Source: JAGNRR01 sp965230665 (GTDB lineage: Bacteria; Bacteroidota; Bacteroidia; Chitinophagales; Chitinophagaceae). From it: a stretch of DNA of 64,000 bases. Location of the stretch: positions 2,418,001 to 2,482,000 of the forward strand of contig CBDDLM010000004.1 in NCBI GenBank assembly GCA_965230665.1, in the 5' to 3' direction. The position numbers and the translations under genes are program-made. The notes under the pieces are model-generated. The model was not told the DNA's origin, made no database searches, and saw only the letters and a program-made list of their open reading frames with translations. This document shows positions 1-9,582 of this stretch, one piece after another (within the stretch, counting starts at the first letter, position 1; each line of letters starts with the position of its first letter).

Positions 1-830
1 ATAAGGCTATTGGTAATCAGCTTACCTGTGTTTTCGTTGATAATGGGTTACTGCGTAAGAATGAATTTCAGGAGGTATTAGAGGGGTATGAGCAACTTGG
101 TTTGAACATTATTGGAGTCGATGCTTCCGAACGTTTCTATACACAACTTTCAGGTAAGAGTGATCCTGAGGAAAAAAGAAAAATTATAGGAGGTGGTTTT
201 ATAGACATATTCGACGAAGAGGCGAGCAAAATAGGTGATGTTGCTTTTTTAGGCCAGGGCACTATTTATCCTGATGTAATTGAAAGTGTATCTGTCAATG
301 GCCCTTCTGTTACGATTAAGTCACACCATAATGTAGGTGGGTTACCAGAAAAAATGAATATGAAACTGGTTGAACCGTTGCGTTATTTGTTTAAGGATGA
401 AGTGAGAAAGATAGGGAGGGAATTGAACCTTGATGATGCCTTTATACAACGACACCCTTTCCCAGGTCCTGGTTTAGGGATCCGCATTTTAGGAGAGGTC
501 TCAGGTGAAAAAGTACGCATGTTACAAGAGGCTGATCACATATTTATTCAAGGGTTGAAGGATGCTAATTTGTATCATCAGGTTTGGCAGGCTGGAGCTA
601 TGTTATTACCTGTTCAAAGCGTTGGTGTTATGGGAGACGAGCGTACTTATGAGTTTACACTTGCTTTACGTGCCGTTACAAGTGTTGATGGGATGACTGC
701 GGATTGGGCACATCTTCCTCATAAGTTTTTGGCTAAGGTTTCAAACGATATAATAAATAAAGTGAAGGGTATAAATCGTGTGGTTTATGACATTAGTAGC
801 AAACCTCCTGCAACCATTGAGTGGGAATAA
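1..830 (+). CDS. guaA: GMP synthase (glutamine-hydrolysing), C-terminal part
   Basis: The 3' part of guaA, cut by the window edge; the frame is open from base 3. The protein converts XMP to GMP with ATP and glutamine in purine synthesis in the cytoplasm. What remains is the rear of the ATP-pyrophosphatase domain plus the dimerisation domain. Visible family motifs are CVFVDNGLLR near the start, GTIYPDVIES, KSHHNVGGLP, HPFPGPGLG and the invariant C-terminal KPPATIEWE. The N-terminal glutaminase domain and the P-loop lie upstream of the window. It converges on the next gene with only two bases between the stop codons. No anomalies are seen in the visible part. Confidence 0.97.
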   Translation, partial: KAIGNQLTCVFVDNGLLRKNEFQEVLEGYEQLGLNIIGVDASERFYTQLSGKSDPEEKRKIIGGGFIDIFDEEASKIGDVAFLGQGTIYPDVIESVSVNGPSVTIKSHHNVGGLPEKMNMKLVEPLRYLFKDEVRKIGRELNLDDAFIQRHPFPGPGLGIRILGEVSGEKVRMLQEADHIFIQGLKDANLYHQVWQAGAMLLPVQSVGVMGDERTYEFTLALRAVTSVDGMTADWAHLPHKFLAKVSNDIINKVKGINRVVYDISSKPPATIEWE

Positions 831-832
831 GT

Positions 833-2911
833 CTAGTACGATCCAAAACGTTTTCTAAGAAACCATTCTAAGGCCAATAATAGGAACAATAAAAAGAATA
901 GCCACTTTTTATCTATTAATGGAAAGGTTGTTAATTCACTACGTAAAATTGTTTTTACGTTTTTATCCTTTCTGATCTTATCATAAAGAGTTTCAATTTG
1001 GTCATTGAATACAAAGGCGCCATTATGATTCTCTGCAAGTTGTTTCAGCATGCCAAAATCAGCAGTTGTATTAAGATCTTCGATATTTTGTTCAATAATT
1101 TGAAGCTTACCGTACGCACTATACGTTTTTCCATTAAACTGTGTATAAGCTTTGTAGTCATAACGTCCCTTGGCCAACGAGCCAATGTTAATAGCATAAG
1201 AACCACCTTCTTTGTTCAGCGTATAATCTATAGTTTTTCCAGCGCTGTCTTTCAGTTGTAGTTGTACATCCGGTGTGTTAATGAGCTCGTAGCTCTCATT
1301 AAATAGTTCAGCATCAAAGCTTATCGCGTCGGTTTCGTTATAAATTGATTTAGAACTGCTTACTCTAAACTTGCGCTTGTCATTTTTAACAGAAAGAAAC
1401 TGTGCCGTCTGCGTAATCAGCTCTTCAACGATATCGAAGTTCTTATGTTGTTTGTAGTCATACATTTTCCAGCGCCATAGACCTTCACCAGCTATAACAG
1501 CTGTTTTAGCACGTGTACCTGTTTGCATAACCCATAAGGGGTAATCGGTATTGACACTTCCTATATTCTGGAAGAAAAGGGTTTGAGTATTGGGTCCCGC
1601 TTTGAAGTTGCCAAACGGTGTGCTTAATGGAGGGAAATTTATATTGTTGGGAGTATTTAGCTTAAAATAAGAAAAATCTTTATTCCGTCTGGCAAGTGCA
1701 TTACTCTTGTTTGGACTACGTGCAGTTATTTGCAATGCATCTTGCTGTTTGTTTAGTAAGGGTAAAGCTGTTTGATGACCTACTATATAGCAGACGGAAA
1801 TGCCCGCCGTTTTTGCTTGGCTCAAAATAGAGTTTACATTAAACTTCGCAGAGGGTAGGTTGTGTAAAACAATCAGGTTGTAATCCGCTGCCCTAACGGT
1901 CATATTTCCGGCGGTGGCTACAGTGACCTTATAATTCTTGTTAATGGACAAGGCTTCTTTTAAGGTAGCGATATCTGGATGCGGTGCGTGTCCTAAGATT
2001 AGAATTTTTTCTTTGTTATCCAGTACTTCTACAAAAACATCTTGAACGTTATTGCTCAAGTTAAGCTCATTATCTAGTTGAGTAATACGAACGGAGTATC
2101 GGTGTAATCCTGGCTGTTTGGCATCAACAATAGTTTCTATCGAAGAAGCATAGCGCATGCTATTAGGGCTTATACTCTTGGAGGCCACAACGCGACCAGA
2201 AGAATGACTATAAATGTCTACCTGAAGTGGTTTGCCTTGACCTGCATACACTGAGATGTCCGATCGAATTGAGAACTTATCATTAAGATAAACCGTCTTA
2301 TTAGCAAAAACTCTAGAAATGGCGGCATCTTTTTGGATAGTAGTATCACCAATACCTATGGTATAGATACTACCCAAAAAATCGCTACTCCTTAAGGAAG
2401 GGTTGCTGCCAAGATTGTAGATTCCATCGCTTGCTAATACAACAGCTGATAAATTTTCACTATCGTAAGATTGTACTAGGTCTTCTAGATTAGCTGAAAT
2501 ATTGGTTGCTTTTTCTTGATAATTGAATTTCAATGTATCAATTAAATGCTCGCCAAAATGGTACGATTTTATGTTATAGTCTTCGCCAAGGCGATTCATT
2601 AAATCTGTTATATTCTTTTTATAGGCAATACTGTCGATGGCCTTAAAGGCATGCTTTAGAGAAGAGGAGTTGTCCAAGAGAAAGGCAATTGTAGGCTTCT
2701 CTTCCTTATTCTGTAGGCTTCTGAAGATGGGAGATAATAACAAAAAAGCAAGTAAACCTACAGATAGGGTTCGTAAACTGGCCACGACCCAAAAGATGGT
2801 ATTGTTCTCAAACTGTTCCTGTTTTTTTCGATACAAGAAAAAAGTGTATAAAGTGCCTAGCAATACACAGAATACAATGAAAATATATGGATAGGCTATT
2901 GAAAAGCTCAC
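833..2911 (-). CDS. Membrane protein with vWA-like and GATase-like domains
   Basis: 692 residues. Two membrane segments lie at the N-terminus (about 7-27 and 41-63) and one at the C-terminus (about 670-687), leaving a large periplasmic or outside-facing middle. Residues about 72-200 look like a von Willebrand A domain with a MIDAS-type DNSSS motif after an IAFLLD strand. Residues about 300-380 (KILILGHAPHPD) look like a class I amidotransferase-type fold. The layout resembles the Bat/vWA membrane proteins common in Bacteroidota; their function is not established. The start is GTG. It is divergent from the glycosyltransferase pair with about 100 bp between. Confidence 0.75.
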   Translation of the reverse strand: MSFSIAYPYIFIVFCVLLGTLYTFFLYRKKQEQFENNTIFWVVASLRTLSVGLLAFLLLSPIFRSLQNKEEKPTIAFLLDNSSSLKHAFKAIDSIAYKKNITDLMNRLGEDYNIKSYHFGEHLIDTLKFNYQEKATNISANLEDLVQSYDSENLSAVVLASDGIYNLGSNPSLRSSDFLGSIYTIGIGDTTIQKDAAISRVFANKTVYLNDKFSIRSDISVYAGQGKPLQVDIYSHSSGRVVASKSISPNSMRYASSIETIVDAKQPGLHRYSVRITQLDNELNLSNNVQDVFVEVLDNKEKILILGHAPHPDIATLKEALSINKNYKVTVATAGNMTVRAADYNLIVLHNLPSAKFNVNSILSQAKTAGISVCYIVGHQTALPLLNKQQDALQITARSPNKSNALARRNKDFSYFKLNTPNNINFPPLSTPFGNFKAGPNTQTLFFQNIGSVNTDYPLWVMQTGTRAKTAVIAGEGLWRWKMYDYKQHKNFDIVEELITQTAQFLSVKNDKRKFRVSSSKSIYNETDAISFDAELFNESYELINTPDVQLQLKDSAGKTIDYTLNKEGGSYAINIGSLAKGRYDYKAYTQFNGKTYSAYGKLQIIEQNIEDLNTTADFGMLKQLAENHNGAFVFNDQIETLYDKIRKDKNVKTILRSELTTFPLIDKKWLFFLLFLLLALEWFLRKRFGSY

Positions 2912-3009
2912 TAGAATATCATCTTTTACTAGCGATAAAGATAAGGCCGTGCTACGTTATAGCATTCTTAAAAGAGGATAGTTTGAAATATACTTTTACA
3001 TGATATTAA

Positions 3010-4587
3010 ATGTTCACAGAACTCAGTAAACTTAATTACTTTAGCTCTATGAAGCATGGTGCGTCATATGCTGTTGTGTTTGTTTTGTTGATCATTGGAT
3101 TCTTTTCTTACGAGCGCTATGGAATTGCTTGGGATGAATTTGGACAACGAGATATAGGTTATAAGACCTACGACAAAATTACCGGGCAACGCGATGAATT
3201 ATCAACCTTTAAAGACAAAGATTATGGGGTTGCGCTAGAGTTGCCTCTCGTATTTTTAGAGAATACCTTAGGCTATACTGATTCCCAAGATATTTATTTA
3301 ATGCGCCATATAGTTGCACATATCCTTTTTCTTCTGGGCGGATTGTGTTTTTATTTCTTATTATATTATATATATCAAAAACCTTTATTGGCTCTAGGAG
3401 GATTATTGATTTATGTAATGCACCCTGTCCTATACGCGCATTCTTTTTTTAATACAAAGGATATTCCTCTCATGAGTTTTTTTGTGGTTTGTATGCTCGC
3501 GTTATGGAACTATCATAGAAAGAACGGGATATTCCATTTGCTCTTGCTTAGTACATGCTGCAGTGTGCTCATTAATCTTAGACTAAGCGGTTTATTTTTT
3601 GTTGCCATCGTATCACTTTATTTTTTACTTGACTTTTTTGCGAAAAGGAACTGGAAGGTCTTTCTAAGTCATTCTACAATTTTCTTTTCTACCCTTTGTT
3701 TGTTAGTTTGGATGATGTGGCCTTATTTGTGGGAGCATCCTATAGCGAATTTTATTGATGCTTTTAAGAGTATGACTTCATTTAGATGGGAAGGAGAAAC
3801 AAATTTTATGGGTATGATGACTCCCTCCACTAAACTACCGATGTGCTATATTCCCGTGTGGATCGTTATTACGAACTCAATAGTCATAACAATTTTCTTT
3901 TCAATAGGATGCGTGCTCCTTATCATTTACTTAGTGAAAAATATAGAAAATAAGTCCTTTAATGCTCGACAAAAGTTTCTCTGGTTTTCTCTGCTTCTAA
4001 TCATTCTAACACTTACAAGTATTCTGATTCTTAAACCAGTATTGTATGACGCATGGCGCCAATTCTTTTATTTATATCCCTTCTTTCTAATTGTCGCTTT
4101 GTTTCCATTATCGCGATTGTACAGTTTCAAAAAAGGTAAAGTCTTAACTTTTATTATCTTGGGATACGTTGTTATTCACTATGGATTGAATATTGTTTCT
4201 CTATTTCCTTATTCTCATATTTACTTTAATGAAGTGATGAATAAGCAAGAACGAAATTGGTTACGACATCATTACGAATTAGATTATTGGGGGACTGCTT
4301 ACAAAGAAGCTTTCGAAAGGATTTTAAAAGAAGATATGTCGAATAAAATAAAGATAAAGGTGCACCAGGTCTCTGGCAATCACAATCTTTTTTTAATTGA
4401 TCCAGATCAAAGAAATCGTATTGAGTTTGTCAGTGAGAATGAGGATTATTTTGTTACGTGCTATCGCTTTCATCCGTTAGATTTTGATTCCTTTACAAGA
4501 AAGCAGCTTTTTTATGAGATAGAACGAAGTAATAATGTGATCTGCACGGTGTTTAAACGAACGCCAACTTCTGATAAACAGGAATAA
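3010..4587 (+). CDS. GT-C type membrane glycosyltransferase (GT39-like), copy 1
   Basis: 525 residues with about ten hydrophobic segments, so an integral inner-membrane protein. After the first membrane helix comes WDE (41-43), the position where GT-C enzymes of the GT39/ArnT/PMT type carry their catalytic acid. Other landmarks are FKDKDYGVALELPL, HSFFNTKDIP (144-153) and YDAWRQFFYLYPF late in the membrane domain. A soluble tail of about 110 residues follows. It probably moves a sugar from a lipid-phosphate donor on the outer face of the inner membrane; donor and acceptor are unknown. The next gene, 13 bp downstream, is a paralogue along its whole length, so the two are likely co-transcribed. 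Confidence 0.8.
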   Translation: MFTELSKLNYFSSMKHGASYAVVFVLLIIGFFSYERYGIAWDEFGQRDIGYKTYDKITGQRDELSTFKDKDYGVALELPLVFLENTLGYTDSQDIYLMRHIVAHILFLLGGLCFYFLLYYIYQKPLLALGGLLIYVMHPVLYAHSFFNTKDIPLMSFFVVCMLALWNYHRKNGIFHLLLLSTCCSVLINLRLSGLFFVAIVSLYFLLDFFAKRNWKVFLSHSTIFFSTLCLLVWMMWPYLWEHPIANFIDAFKSMTSFRWEGETNFMGMMTPSTKLPMCYIPVWIVITNSIVITIFFSIGCVLLIIYLVKNIENKSFNARQKFLWFSLLLIILTLTSILILKPVLYDAWRQFFYLYPFFLIVALFPLSRLYSFKKGKVLTFIILGYVVIHYGLNIVSLFPYSHIYFNEVMNKQERNWLRHHYELDYWGTAYKEAFERILKEDMSNKIKIKVHQVSGNHNLFLIDPDQRNRIEFVSENEDYFVTCYRFHPLDFDSFTRKQLFYEIERSNNVICTVFKRTPTSDKQE

Positions 4588-4600
4588 ACCGTTAAATAGC

Positions 4601-6160
4601 ATGAAAAGTAATTCAATCATAAAACATGGTATTGCAATAGGTCTCCTTCTTGCTTTCGGACTTATTGGTTTTATGACCTATGATGATTATGGTTTATCAT
4701 GGGATGAAGGTGCACAATTTGATGTAGGCGAGTATACCTACCGATACATAGCCGAAGGAGATACCACCTTATTAAATTTTAAGGATAAAGACTATGGAGT
4801 TGCTATGGAACTTCCGCTGTACGCCATTGGACATTTTTTAGATTTTAAATCAGGACAAGAAGTTTTTCAATTCAGACACATAGCTGCACATCTTGTTTTT
4901 CTTTTTAGCGCATGGTGTTTCTATCTGTTGCTTTTAGGGATTTATAAAAAACAGTTTTTAGCCAGCGCGGGTTTGCTGATTTATATTTTGCAACCCGTTA
5001 TATACGCTCATTCTTTTTTTAATACAAAGGATATTCCGGCATTAGCAATGTACGTAATATGCTTTTATGCTTTATATCTATATCATCAACGAGCTAATTT
5101 AAGGCGTCTTCTGCTGTTATCTTTTTGTACAGCTCTATTGCTTAATCTGCGATTGAGCGGATTAATTTTTGTTGGGATTGTAGGTTTATATGTATTGACC
5201 GAGTTTTTGCGGCATCGTATAAAGGTCGCATACATCTTACGGTTTGGTTTATTTCTTGTATTCAGTTTTGTTTTTTTGTATATCACATGGCCTTATTTAT
5301 GGAATGATCCTTTCACGAACCTCTGGAGTGCCATTCAAACGATGATCCATTTCCGCTGGACGGACGATCTTTTGCTGTTCGGTGAAATTGTGAATTCAAA
5401 ATCTTTGCCCTGGTATTATCTACCGGCTTGGATTGGCTTGAATAATTCAATAGTTATAATATGCTTTAGCCTGTTTGGAATACTATTCATACCTGTTTTA
5501 GTGACTGTGCAACTTTTACGGGAAAAGAAATTGAATACAGAACTTACGTTCAATTTTTTGTTCTGGGTATTACTGGTGGTAAGTCTAGGAAGTGTATTTG
5601 TACTAAAACCATATTTGTATGATTCGTGGCGTCAATTTTTCTACCTAGGGCCCTTTGTATTGCTCTGTGCCATATACTGTTTTAATTGGCTCATTACGAA
5701 CAAAAAAGGAGGATGGCTCAGTTGGTCTCTTATGATCTATGTCATTTTGCACTATGCGTGGAGTATCTATATTTTACATCCGTATTCACAAGTTTATTTT
5801 ACAGAACTTGAGGACAAAAACACGCGAAATCATTTACGCCATACTTATGAAATGGACTATTGGGCTACAGGTTATCGCGCAGGAATGGAATATATAATGG
5901 CGCATGATAAAAGAGAGCGTGTTCGAATTAGTACAAATACTGTAGGTGGGGCTTTCAATGAATATATCCTAAAACCTGAAGATGAGAAACGTGTAGACTA
6001 TGTAAAGGAAAATCCCGATTATTTTATTTCTTGTTATCGATATCATCCACAAGACTATACCATTTTTAGCGAGGATGAAATCATTTTTCAAATTGAGCGC
6101 TATAATAATGTGCTGCTCACTGTTTTTAAGTTAAGGAGAGGACAGAGAGAAGTACATTAA
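4601..6160 (+). CDS. GT-C type membrane glycosyltransferase (GT39-like), copy 2
   Basis: 519 residues, collinear with the preceding gene: WDE at 34-36, FKDKDYGVAMELPL, an identical HSFFNTKDIP block, YDSWRQFFYLGPF, and a similar soluble C-terminal domain containing YNNVLLTVFKL. The two copies clearly arose by tandem duplication but have diverged well beyond the motifs, suggesting different substrates. The last 57 bp before its unique tail recur almost perfectly at 7868-7924, after the next gene, so the locus has rearranged. Predicted role: lipid-linked sugar transfer at the inner membrane, inferred only from family features. Confidence 0.8.
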   Translation: MKSNSIIKHGIAIGLLLAFGLIGFMTYDDYGLSWDEGAQFDVGEYTYRYIAEGDTTLLNFKDKDYGVAMELPLYAIGHFLDFKSGQEVFQFRHIAAHLVFLFSAWCFYLLLLGIYKKQFLASAGLLIYILQPVIYAHSFFNTKDIPALAMYVICFYALYLYHQRANLRRLLLLSFCTALLLNLRLSGLIFVGIVGLYVLTEFLRHRIKVAYILRFGLFLVFSFVFLYITWPYLWNDPFTNLWSAIQTMIHFRWTDDLLLFGEIVNSKSLPWYYLPAWIGLNNSIVIICFSLFGILFIPVLVTVQLLREKKLNTELTFNFLFWVLLVVSLGSVFVLKPYLYDSWRQFFYLGPFVLLCAIYCFNWLITNKKGGWLSWSLMIYVILHYAWSIYILHPYSQVYFTELEDKNTRNHLRHTYEMDYWATGYRAGMEYIMAHDKRERVRISTNTVGGAFNEYILKPEDEKRVDYVKENPDYFISCYRYHPQDYTIFSEDEIIFQIERYNNVLLTVFKLRRGQREVH

Positions 6161-6181
6161 ATTTATGCAGTGGTCGTAAAT

Positions 6182-7672
6182 TTAGTCTATGACCAATTTT
6201 TCGATGTAATTATTTGACGTAGTTGATATCCTTAGAAAGTAAAGCCCTTTGGGTAATTCGTCAATATTTATTACATCCTGATCCCGTTTGATTTTTTTTA
6301 CTACTTGCCCCTGATATGATATAATTTCTATTTGGTTCCATTTTTTATTTGATTCTATATGCAAAAGGGAAGAAGTTGGGTTAGGGTATATTTTAAAGAC
6401 GTTGTTTTTGGCGAAGGTGGTCACAGAATTTGGTACAAGAGGGAAGAATGTTCCATATGTACATCCATTAAAGTTATAATATTTGAACTTCGTATAAAAA
6501 GACATACCTCCTGGGGTTTGGGTGTCCATTCTATATACAATATCGAAATTATGGAGCCCACTATAACCGCGTCTAGACCAGAAAGTATTCCCAGATACCG
6601 CAGTAATTTGAGTTGAAGTATCGCGGAATATAAACCGATTTTGACAGTACGAGTCCAGAAACTTCCATGGAGTACTATTCCCACCAATAGATGCTAATGA
6701 TTGATCCTCATACTTAACATTTTTTAATGAATAGAGATTATACGCCTTAAGAATAGTGTCCGTATAAACACCGGTAGTATGGTGTTTGATCCAACTCGGA
6801 TTGGCTTGTACGTAGGTCCAATATGTTTGTTCTCTTTGTACAGTAATAATTATGGTGTCAACACTTATTGAATTTACCGCAATAATTGAATCAAAACTAT
6901 ATGAGGGATAAGTAGAATTTGTTCCCATGGTTTCAATGATCCAAGAGTTTCCAACTTGGTATTGAAATTGTAGATCGCTATTCCATTTATTATGGCCTGT
7001 AATGTTACTATCCAGTCTGTAGTGAATATAGGGTAGTACAGGAAATCGATCATTGCTCGAAGCTGTGTTATTTAATAGAGAGGCTTTCTCGTAATTTGGG
7101 AAACCATAAAAATCAAAGGCCTTATACAAGCCATGCTTTCTACTTAAAACAAGTTGATAGCCATTGTAAATCGAAGGAACGGGTGTATTGCCTGCGTATG
7201 CTTGAATATCAATTCTTTTAATGCTATCTAAAGTACCATCTATTTTTAAAGTGTCCATACTTACTACCGTGGCAACAAAGTTTTTACTACTGCTACTATC
7301 TGTTCCGAACTTCCAAGATTGATTGAGACCTGCTTTCGTCTTAATTCGTATTGTATCAAAGTATTTATTTAGAAATATTTCGTCTCCGTTGTTTTCTCTA
7401 AATAAAAAACGTCCCAACCATGTAGGACCTTTTATTGAATCCAATAGTTCAGTTGCATCTCTTCTTATAGAAGGGTAAAAATTATATTGCATTCCATTTA
7501 GAGCAATCATACTATCTTTTACAAAAATATTTCTTAGGTAATTATTCCATACTGAATCAACTCCATTAACAGAAACTCTATAAATATTATGTTGTCCACT
7601 AGGTACGGAACGCCAATTTTGTGCGTTAACACAAAAAGGAAAGACGAGAAGAAAGAGTAGTAATTTTTTCAT
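6182..7672 (-). CDS. T9SS type A sorting domain-containing secreted protein
   Basis: 496 residues. An N-terminal signal peptide (MKKLLLFLLVFPFCVNAQ) is followed by about 400 residues I do not recognise, rich in Tyr, Asn, Ser and Thr. The C-terminal 70 or so residues form a typical type A T9SS sorting domain: FKIYPNPTSSLLHIES, then KGLYFLRI and a final EKLVID. The protein should be exported by Sec and then carried across the outer membrane by the type IX system. It lies between glycosyltransferase copy 2 (convergent, 21 bp gap) and a scrap of a further copy, so it may be a newcomer at this spot. Confidence 0.85.
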   Translation of the reverse strand: MKKLLLFLLVFPFCVNAQNWRSVPSGQHNIYRVSVNGVDSVWNNYLRNIFVKDSMIALNGMQYNFYPSIRRDATELLDSIKGPTWLGRFLFRENNGDEIFLNKYFDTIRIKTKAGLNQSWKFGTDSSSSKNFVATVVSMDTLKIDGTLDSIKRIDIQAYAGNTPVPSIYNGYQLVLSRKHGLYKAFDFYGFPNYEKASLLNNTASSNDRFPVLPYIHYRLDSNITGHNKWNSDLQFQYQVGNSWIIETMGTNSTYPSYSFDSIIAVNSISVDTIIITVQREQTYWTYVQANPSWIKHHTTGVYTDTILKAYNLYSLKNVKYEDQSLASIGGNSTPWKFLDSYCQNRFIFRDTSTQITAVSGNTFWSRRGYSGLHNFDIVYRMDTQTPGGMSFYTKFKYYNFNGCTYGTFFPLVPNSVTTFAKNNVFKIYPNPTSSLLHIESNKKWNQIEIISYQGQVVKKIKRDQDVINIDELPKGLYFLRISTTSNNYIEKLVID

Positions 7673-7867
7673 TACATATATCTTTTACTTAAAGTTAAGT
7701 ATTACTGTTATCAGTTTCTGTTAGACTTTCTTGTTTATTTTATCCGAAGTCATGATAACTAATTATTAACTTACGAAATGATGTTGAATGGATTCATCTT
7801 ATTACAAATTCATATTGTGGTTTGCTCCTTTTATGTAGAGGGGATATACAGTCTCTTAGTTACGTAA

Positions 7868-7951
7868 GAAATCATTTTTCAAATTGAGCGCTATAATAAT
7901 GTGCTGCTCACAGTTTTTAAATTACAAGCTGGAAATGGAACGGCTAAATAG
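7868..7951 (+). pseudogene. 3'-end remnant of a third GT-C glycosyltransferase copy
   Basis: The frame reads EIIFQIERYNNVLLTVFKL then QAGNGTAK and a TAG stop, the C-terminal end of the glycosyltransferase at 4601-6160. The first 44 bases are identical to 6077-6120, and 55 of 57 match up to 7924; after that the two tails differ. The codon just upstream of the match is TAA and there is no start, so this cannot be a gene. Its stop overlaps the 3' end of obgE by 8 bp on the opposite strand. It marks a lost or rearranged additional copy. Confidence 0.85.
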
Positions 7952-8936
7952 TAAGCATATTCCATAATCGATCTTTGAGTTCTTCTAAGCCCTGTTGAGC
8001 TACGGAAGAAATAAAGATATGAGGAACGTCCTTTGGCAAGCTCATCGCAATTTCCTTTTTCAACTCATCGTCCAACATATCACTTTTGCTAATTGCTAAT
8101 AAACGTTCCTTATCCATAAGTTCTGGATTATAAACCTTTAGCTCATTAAGCAGTACTTCATATTCCTTTGTATAGTCCTCTGCATCGGCTGGAACAAGAA
8201 ATAATAAAGCTGCATTGCGTTCAATATGCCTTAAGAATCTATAGCCTAAGCCTTTGCCTTCACTAGCGCCTTCTATAATGCCAGGTAAGTCAGCCATGCA
8301 GAAGGACTTTGAGCCACGATAGGGAATCATACCCAGTTGGGGTACTAAAGTTGTAAAAGCATAGTTTGCTATTTTAGGTTTAGCCGCACTAAGGGTAGAA
8401 AGGAGAGTGGACTTACCGGCGTTAGGAAAGCCTACCAAACCTACATCAGCTAATACCTTAAGCTCCAATATTTTCCATCCCTCTTGTCCTGCTTCACCAG
8501 GTTGGGCATAATCAGGTGCTTGATTTACACTACTTTTAAAATTAGAATTTCCAAGGCCACCTCGTCCACCAGCAATCCAAATTTCTTCTTGTCCATGTGC
8601 AAGAATCTCTATTTCCTGTTCACCAGTTTCTTCATCCTTTGTAATCGTTCCTAACGGAACTTCAATGATAATGTCTTCACCAGATTTTCCAGTACTTCCA
8701 TTTTTGCCACCAGTTTTACCATCCTCTGCTAAGATGTTCTTGCGATAGCGAAGGTGCAATAAGGTCCATAGGTTTTCATTTCCTTTAAGAATAATGTGCC
8801 CCCCTCGACCACCATCGCCACCATCAGGTCCACCATAAGGTTGGAATTTTTCTCTATGAAAGTGCTTACTGCCTGCACCTCCTTTACCTGATCGGCAGAA
8901 AACACGAATTAAATCTATGAAATTTCCTTTTTCCAA
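7944..8936 (-). CDS. obgE: GTPase Obg/CgtA
   Basis: 330 residues. The glycine-rich Obg domain fills about 1-160 (CRSGKGGAGS, GGPDGGDGGRGG, GGRGGLGN). The GTPase domain follows with G1 GFPNAGKST (169-177), G3 DLPGIIEGASEGKGLG, a G4-like SKSD where NKxD is usual, and G5 ISSVAQQG. Obg acts in late 50S ribosome assembly and stress control. The length fits the short Bacteroidota form without the C-terminal OCT extension. The family N-terminus NFIDxxxxxCRSGKGG aligns at residue 5, and the only near in-frame start is TTG at 8936, preceded by no ATG or GTG. It lies 32 bp downstream of adk. Confidence 0.95.
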   Translation of the reverse strand: MEKGNFIDLIRVFCRSGKGGAGSKHFHREKFQPYGGPDGGDGGRGGHIILKGNENLWTLLHLRYRKNILAEDGKTGGKNGSTGKSGEDIIIEVPLGTITKDEETGEQEIEILAHGQEEIWIAGGRGGLGNSNFKSSVNQAPDYAQPGEAGQEGWKILELKVLADVGLVGFPNAGKSTLLSTLSAAKPKIANYAFTTLVPQLGMIPYRGSKSFCMADLPGIIEGASEGKGLGYRFLRHIERNAALLFLVPADAEDYTKEYEVLLNELKVYNPELMDKERLLAISKSDMLDDELKKEIAMSLPKDVPHIFISSVAQQGLEELKDRLWNMLTI

Positions 8937-8968
8937 AATATGGAACTAAAGGTAAGCTAATAAACCCC

Positions 8969-9544
8969 TTAAGCAATGCTCAAATCAATCTTACTACTGA
9001 TTGCTTCAAAAATATCGCTAATACTACCAATACCTTCTACACTCACTAGTTTATCCTGTGTTTTATAGAAGTCCGCAACAGGAGCTGTTTTAGCATGGTA
9101 TTGTTTAATGCGGTTTGTGATAATTTCTTCATTATCATCACTACGGCCACTTTCTTTACCACGTTGAACAAGACGCTTGATAAGTTCTTCTTCTTGCACC
9201 TCAAGACTAATCACTAGATTAATCGGGTTATTCTTGAATTCAAGCAGTTTATCTAAAGCTTCAGCTTGAGCTACTGTTCGAGGGAAACCATCAAAAATGA
9301 ATCCTTTAGCATCTGGATGAGCATCGAGCTTGCTACTAATCATGCCAATTACAACCTCATCAGGAACTAGTTCGCCATTATCCATATTTTTTTTAGCCTC
9401 TACTCCTAAAGGTGTTTCAGCTGCAACTTCAGCGCGAAGGATATCGCCAGTGGAAATATGCAATAAACCAAACTTGGAAATAATGTTTTCTGATTGAGTC
9501 CCTTTCCCACTGCCCGGAGGCCCAAATAAAACTAAATTAAACAT
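8969..9544 (-). CDS. adk: Adenylate kinase
   Basis: 191 residues from the ATG at 9544; this start places the P-loop GPPGSGKGT at residues 8-16, as the family requires. A longer reading back to 9604 would overlap the upstream gene and add a non-conserved stretch. Other motifs are STGDILRAE, FIFDGFPRTVAQAEALD and a short lid region around GKESGRSDDN, so this is the short-lid type. It catalyses ATP + AMP to 2 ADP in the cytoplasm. It sits between obgE and the PagL-like gene, all on the minus strand with short gaps. Confidence 0.96.
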   Translation of the reverse strand: MFNLVLFGPPGSGKGTQSENIISKFGLLHISTGDILRAEVAAETPLGVEAKKNMDNGELVPDEVVIGMISSKLDAHPDAKGFIFDGFPRTVAQAEALDKLLEFKNNPINLVISLEVQEEELIKRLVQRGKESGRSDDNEEIITNRIKQYHAKTAPVADFYKTQDKLVSVEGIGSISDIFEAISSKIDLSIA

Positions 9545-9582
9545 AACGTGAATTCGAAGCGCAAATATAAACCTCAAAGTAA

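Noticed and set aside
6150..6195. TAAATTTA ... TAAATTTA inverted pair between convergent genes as a terminator
   Set aside because: Only 8 bp, all A/T, 11-base loop and no T tail; too weak to call.
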